Source: Rickettsiales bacterium (GTDB taxonomy: Bacteria > Pseudomonadota > Alphaproteobacteria > Rickettsiales > SXRF01). Taken from it: DNA of 64,000 nucleotides. The stretch spans positions 1 to 64,000 of the forward strand of contig JAJTHB010000011.1 of assembly GCA_021299465.1 (NCBI GenBank), read 5' to 3'. Position 1 is the stretch's first letter, and each line of letters begins with the position of its first letter. The notes below the pieces were generated by a model that worked only from the letters and a program-made list of their open reading frames with translations, made no database searches and was not told where the DNA came from. Position numbers and translations under genes: made by a program. Below are positions 60,855 through 64,000 of the stretch, piece after piece.

Positions 60855-61352
60855 TCAATGAACCTGTGAAAAATGAGCTTTTAAATGCTTGGCAACATTA
60901 GGGGAAACAAAACTCGAAATATCCCCGCCCAGCCTAGCGATTTGCTTTACAAAGCGCGAAGAAATGAAATGTGTATCCTCGGATGCAGTCAGAAATACAG
61001 TCTCAATATCGGGCTTAAGGTGGCTATTCATGCAGGCCATTTGAAATTCATACTCAAAATCAGACACAGCGCGCAGGCCGCGAATAAGAAGGCTAGCCTG
61101 GTTCTCTTGAGCAAAATTAACAAGCAAGCCAGAAAATGTTTTAACCTGAATACGATTTGCATCCTGGCCAAACGCCCGAACATCTTCTTCTACCAGCTGT
61201 GCCCTGAATGACATATCAAATACCGGCGCTTTACCGGTATCTAGCGCCACAGCGATAACCAGCTTATCGACGACATTCATCGCACGCTTGATGATATCTA
61301 GGTGCCCTTTAGTGATAGGATCAAATGTTCCTGGATAAACACCGATTCTCAT
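60855..61352 (-). CDS. coaD: Phosphopantetheine adenylyltransferase
   Basis: Transfers AMP to 4'-phosphopantetheine in coenzyme A synthesis. It has 165 residues. The nucleotidyltransferase motif is [20 protein letters not shown] at the start (TKGH), with [19 protein letters not shown] near 88 and the adenylate-side block [18 protein letters not shown] near 128. The start overlaps the gyrA stop by four bases, the usual gyrA-coaD coupling in alphaproteobacteria. Confidence 0.95.
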   Translation of the reverse strand: MRIGVYPGTFDPITKGHLDIIKRAMNVVDKLVIAVALDTGKAPVFDMSFRAQLVEEDVRAFGQDANRIQVKTFSGLLVNFAQENQASLLIRGLRAVSDFEYEFQMACMNSHLKPDIETVFLTASEDTHFISSRFVKQIARLGGDISSFVSPNVAKHLKAHFSQVH

Positions 61353-64000
61353 GCACCCTCTACATCTTCAGCGAAAGTATGCTCACCAGACTCTTCAATT
61401 GTTTCGCCCTCGGGTACGGTAACCACCGAGACGACCTTTTCATTCGAGTCGGTTTTAAGAATGGTTACACCTTGGGTGTTACGACCGGCGATGCGAATGC
61501 CGTCCAGCGGGCAGCGAATCACAGTAGCTCGGTCGGTCATCAGCATAATCTCGCCAGTTTTTGCGACCGGCTGGCTGGCTACAACCTTGCCGTTGCGCTC
61601 GCTGGTGACAATACCAACAATACCCGAACCACCACGTCCTGTGGTGCGGTATTCATAAGCAGAGGAGCGCTTGCCATAGCCATTTTCCGTCACATTCAGA
61701 ATAAACTGTTCTGCTGCTTCCAGCTCATTGAAACGCTCCGGAGAAAGTGCCACTTCCTGAATATTTTCCTCGTCTGAAGCGGTGACTTCTTCGGCTTCTC
61801 CGCCGGCAGCCCTTCTTTTTGCCGCCGCCATCTTCAGGAAGCTGTAACGCTCTTCAGCAGTGGTTTCGATACCGGATAGAATGCTCATCGAGACCACCTC
61901 ATCGCCATCGGCAAGCCTCATACCGCGTACGCCATCCGATGTACGGCTTTTAAACACGCGCACATCATTCACCGGAAAGCGGATACATTTGCCACCTTTC
62001 GCTGATAGCAGAACATGATCGTTTTCGCCGCAAACCTTAACGCCAATCAGCTTGTCGCCTTCATCAAGACGGATAGCGATCTTGCCGTTAGCACGGATAT
62101 CATGGAAATCGGAAAGGTCGTTGCGGCGCACATTACCCTTGGCGGTAGCGAAGAAAATATGCATCGCATCCCATTTAGATTCATCTTCGGGTAGAGGCAT
62201 GAAGGTCGTAATCGTCTCGCCCTCTGAGAGTGGGAAGATATTGATGAGAGCCTTGCCACGCGTATTGGCTGCACCAAGCGGCAGGCGATACACTTTGAGT
62301 TTATAAACCTGCCCCTTGTTTGAGAAGAACAGTACGGGCGTATGGGTATTCACCACGAGCAACTCGCTGGTGATATCTTCGTCGCGCACATCCATGCCCG
62401 CCCTGCCCTTGCCGCCGCGCTTCTGCGCCCTGTAAGTGGAAAGTGCGGTACGTTTGATATAACCGTTTGCGGTAACGGTGAGCACCATATCTTCCTTCTG
62501 AATAAGGTCTTCGATATCGGCTTCGAATTCTGACAATTCGATGGTGGTACGGCGAGGTACGGCGAACTGTTCTTTAACAGCGAGCAGTTCGCTACGTAAA
62601 ATGCCATAGAGTTTTTCGCGGCTACCGAGAACAGAGAGATACTCTGCAATTTCCGCCGCCAGCTCTTTCATTTCTTCGTCGATTTTTTCGCGCTCAAGAC
62701 CGGTTAAGCGTTGCAGGCGAAGCTCAAGAATAGCGCGGGCCTGCGCTTCCGTGAATTTGATTTTACCACCCTCAACACGGTTGCCGGAATCATCAACCAG
62801 CTGAAGTAGTGGCAGAACATCCCCCGCATCCCAACTACGCTTCATAAGTTCTTCTCGCGCGACATTTGCGTCTGGCGAGGCTTTAATAAGAGCAATAACC
62901 TCATCGATATTGGCCACCGCAATCGCAAGCCCGACCAGCACGTGCGCGCGGTCTCGGGCTTTGCCTAGCAGGAAGTTCGTGCGACGAGTGATGACTTCTT
63001 CGCGGAAGGCGATAAATGAAGTTAGCACGTGCTTCAGGTTCATGAGTTCCGGACGGCCATTATCGAGCGCGAGCATATTCACGCCAAAGCTGGTTTGCAG
63101 CGGGGTGAGCGCATAAAGCTGGTTGAGAACGATATCGGCCTGTGCATCCTTTTTCACCTCGATCACCACACGCACGCCCTGCTTGTCGGACTCATCGCGA
63201 AGATCTGAAATGCCTTCGATTTTTTTCTCGCGCACCAGCTCAGCCATGCGCTCGATCATCTTCGCTTTATTCACCTGATAAGGGATTTCATTCACGATAA
63301 TTGCCCAGCGGCCAGGACGAATTTCTTCAATCTCGCATTTACCGCGCATCACTACTGAGCCACGGCCGGTATGCATCGCCGAACGGCAGCCGCTGCGCCC
63401 CAGGATAATACCGCCCGTTGGGAAATCAGGCCCCGGGCAAACCTCAAGCAGTTCATCAATCGTCACCTCGGGGTTATCGAGTACCATCGAGCAGGCATCG
63501 ATCACTTCGCCAAGATTATGTGGTGGGATATTAGTCGCCATACCCACCGCAATACCGCCGCCACCATTCACCAGAATATTTGGGAATGCAGCAGGTAGAA
63601 CGGTTGGTTCTCTTTCGGAGCCATCATAGTTGTCCTGCCAATCGACAGTCGCCTTATCAATGTCTTCAAGTAGCGCATGAGCCGCTTTAGACAGGCGCGA
63701 TTCAGTATAACGCATCGCGGCGGGGTTATCGCCATCCATCGAACCGAAATTGCCCTGACCATCAACAAGCATCAGGCTCATCGAAAACGGCTGAGCCATA
63801 CGCACCAATGCATCATAAATAGCCGAGTCGCCATGTGGGTGGAATTTACCCATCACGTCACCGACGATACGTGCTGATTTCTTATAGGGCTTATTAAACT
63901 CGCAGCCCAGTTCGAGCATTCCGTAAAGAATGCGGCGGTGCACCGGCTTGAGGCCGTCGCGCACATCAGGAATCGCGCGCGACACGATCACGCTCATCGC
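61349..64000 (-). CDS. gyrA: DNA gyrase subunit A (N-terminus beyond the window)
   Basis: Type II topoisomerase subunit introducing negative supercoils. The frame is open to base 64000; the visible part starts at [20 protein letters not shown], so roughly 30-40 residues are missing. Active Tyr is in [28 protein letters not shown] keeps Ser and Asp at the quinolone-resistance positions (E. coli 83 and 87), the susceptible form. The GyrA box reads [10 protein letters not shown], so the C-terminal pinwheel can wrap DNA. An acidic tail ([17 protein letters not shown]) ends it. Complete at the 3' side. Confidence 0.97.
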   Translation of the reverse strand, partial: AMSVIVSRAIPDVRDGLKPVHRRILYGMLELGCEFNKPYKKSARIVGDVMGKFHPHGDSAIYDALVRMAQPFSMSLMLVDGQGNFGSMDGDNPAAMRYTESRLSKAAHALLEDIDKATVDWQDNYDGSEREPTVLPAAFPNILVNGGGGIAVGMATNIPPHNLGEVIDACSMVLDNPEVTIDELLEVCPGPDFPTGGIILGRSGCRSAMHTGRGSVVMRGKCEIEEIRPGRWAIIVNEIPYQVNKAKMIERMAELVREKKIEGISDLRDESDKQGVRVVIEVKKDAQADIVLNQLYALTPLQTSFGVNMLALDNGRPELMNLKHVLTSFIAFREEVITRRTNFLLGKARDRAHVLVGLAIAVANIDEVIALIKASPDANVAREELMKRSWDAGDVLPLLQLVDDSGNRVEGGKIKFTEAQARAILELRLQRLTGLEREKIDEEMKELAAEIAEYLSVLGSREKLYGILRSELLAVKEQFAVPRRTTIELSEFEADIEDLIQKEDMVLTVTANGYIKRTALSTYRAQKRGGKGRAGMDVRDEDITSELLVVNTHTPVLFFSNKGQVYKLKVYRLPLGAANTRGKALINIFPLSEGETITTFMPLPEDESKWDAMHIFFATAKGNVRRNDLSDFHDIRANGKIAIRLDEGDKLIGVKVCGENDHVLLSAKGGKCIRFPVNDVRVFKSRTSDGVRGMRLADGDEVVSMSILSGIETTAEERYSFLKMAAAKRRAAGGEAEEVTASDEENIQEVALSPERFNELEAAEQFILNVTENGYGKRSSAYEYRTTGRGGSGIVGIVTSERNGKVVASQPVAKTGEIMLMTDRATVIRCPLDGIRIAGRNTQGVTILKTDSNEKVVSVVTVPEGETIEESGEHTFAEDVEGA

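Overview
The window is dense bacterial chromosome (about 58 protein genes, one tRNA, no gene-free stretch over about 215 bases), moderate in G+C, and reads as an alphaproteobacterium. The evidence is gene order and gene content: acnA-ccmA-ccmB, aroA-cmk-rpsA-sppA-ihfB-lapA-trpF-trpB-trpA, trxA-addA/addB with an RcdA-type (DUF1465) gene, yajC-secD-Mth938, and coaD-gyrA. A vir-type type IV secretion block with three tandem VirB6 paralogues (virB3-virB4-virB6-virB6-virB6 plus a tiny lipoprotein) has the layout known from Rickettsiales (rvh). Tryptophan and shikimate genes, cytochrome c maturation, AddAB and RcdA suggest a more complete, possibly free-living or facultative relative of that group rather than a reduced intracellular Rickettsia. 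I cannot settle the order from sequence reading alone.

Layout. 1-2.2 kb: 5' end of acnA (minus) diverging from ccmAB (plus). 2.2-4.3 kb: a prepilin-like protein coupled to a glycerol-1-phosphate-dehydrogenase-like enzyme (minus). 4.4-12.8 kb: envelope and housekeeping run (MltB-like transglycosylase, RlpA, D,D-carboxypeptidase, tmk, holB, metG, tatD, MBL hydrolase, secreted glutathione peroxidase). 12.9-22.5 kb: an unknown membrane protein, an aroA-cmk fusion, rpsA, sppA, ihfB, lapA, trpF, trpB, an unknown A+T-rich insert, and trpA. 22.5-30.4 kb: truncated glutamine-synthetase-like gene, trxA, addA, rcdA (opposite strand), addB. 30.5-39.8 kb: RepA-like ATPase converging on the T4SS operon. 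40-49.8 kb: amino-acid oxidase, PAP2, hydrolase, rpsU, thioredoxin-domain protein with an extra DsbD-like domain, NUDIX, ExoD-like, HisN-like phosphatase carrying an in-frame palindromic repeat, short squalene/phytoene-synthase-like gene, Tat-type superoxide dismutase, unknown. 49.9-52.5 kb: Mth938, secD, yajC, rpmG. 52.6-54.9 kb: galU-ugd. 54.9-58.7 kb: queF and a five-gene translationally coupled cassette of two phage-tail-like proteins, a glycosyltransferase, an unknown and an FkbM methyltransferase. 58.8-64 kb: ABC-F, tRNA-His, coaD, gyrA (truncated by the window end).

Many adjacent genes overlap by ATGA or TGATG, so translational coupling is the local rule. G+C-rich palindromes recur in intergenic gaps, and a larger two-hairpin cruciform sits inside a coding sequence as Rickettsia palindromic elements do. 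The most unusual items are that in-frame element, the tail-fibre/glycosyltransferase cassette, the compact T4SS operon with its 45-residue lipoprotein, the gene inserted between trpB and trpA, and the G1P-dehydrogenase/pilin pair.
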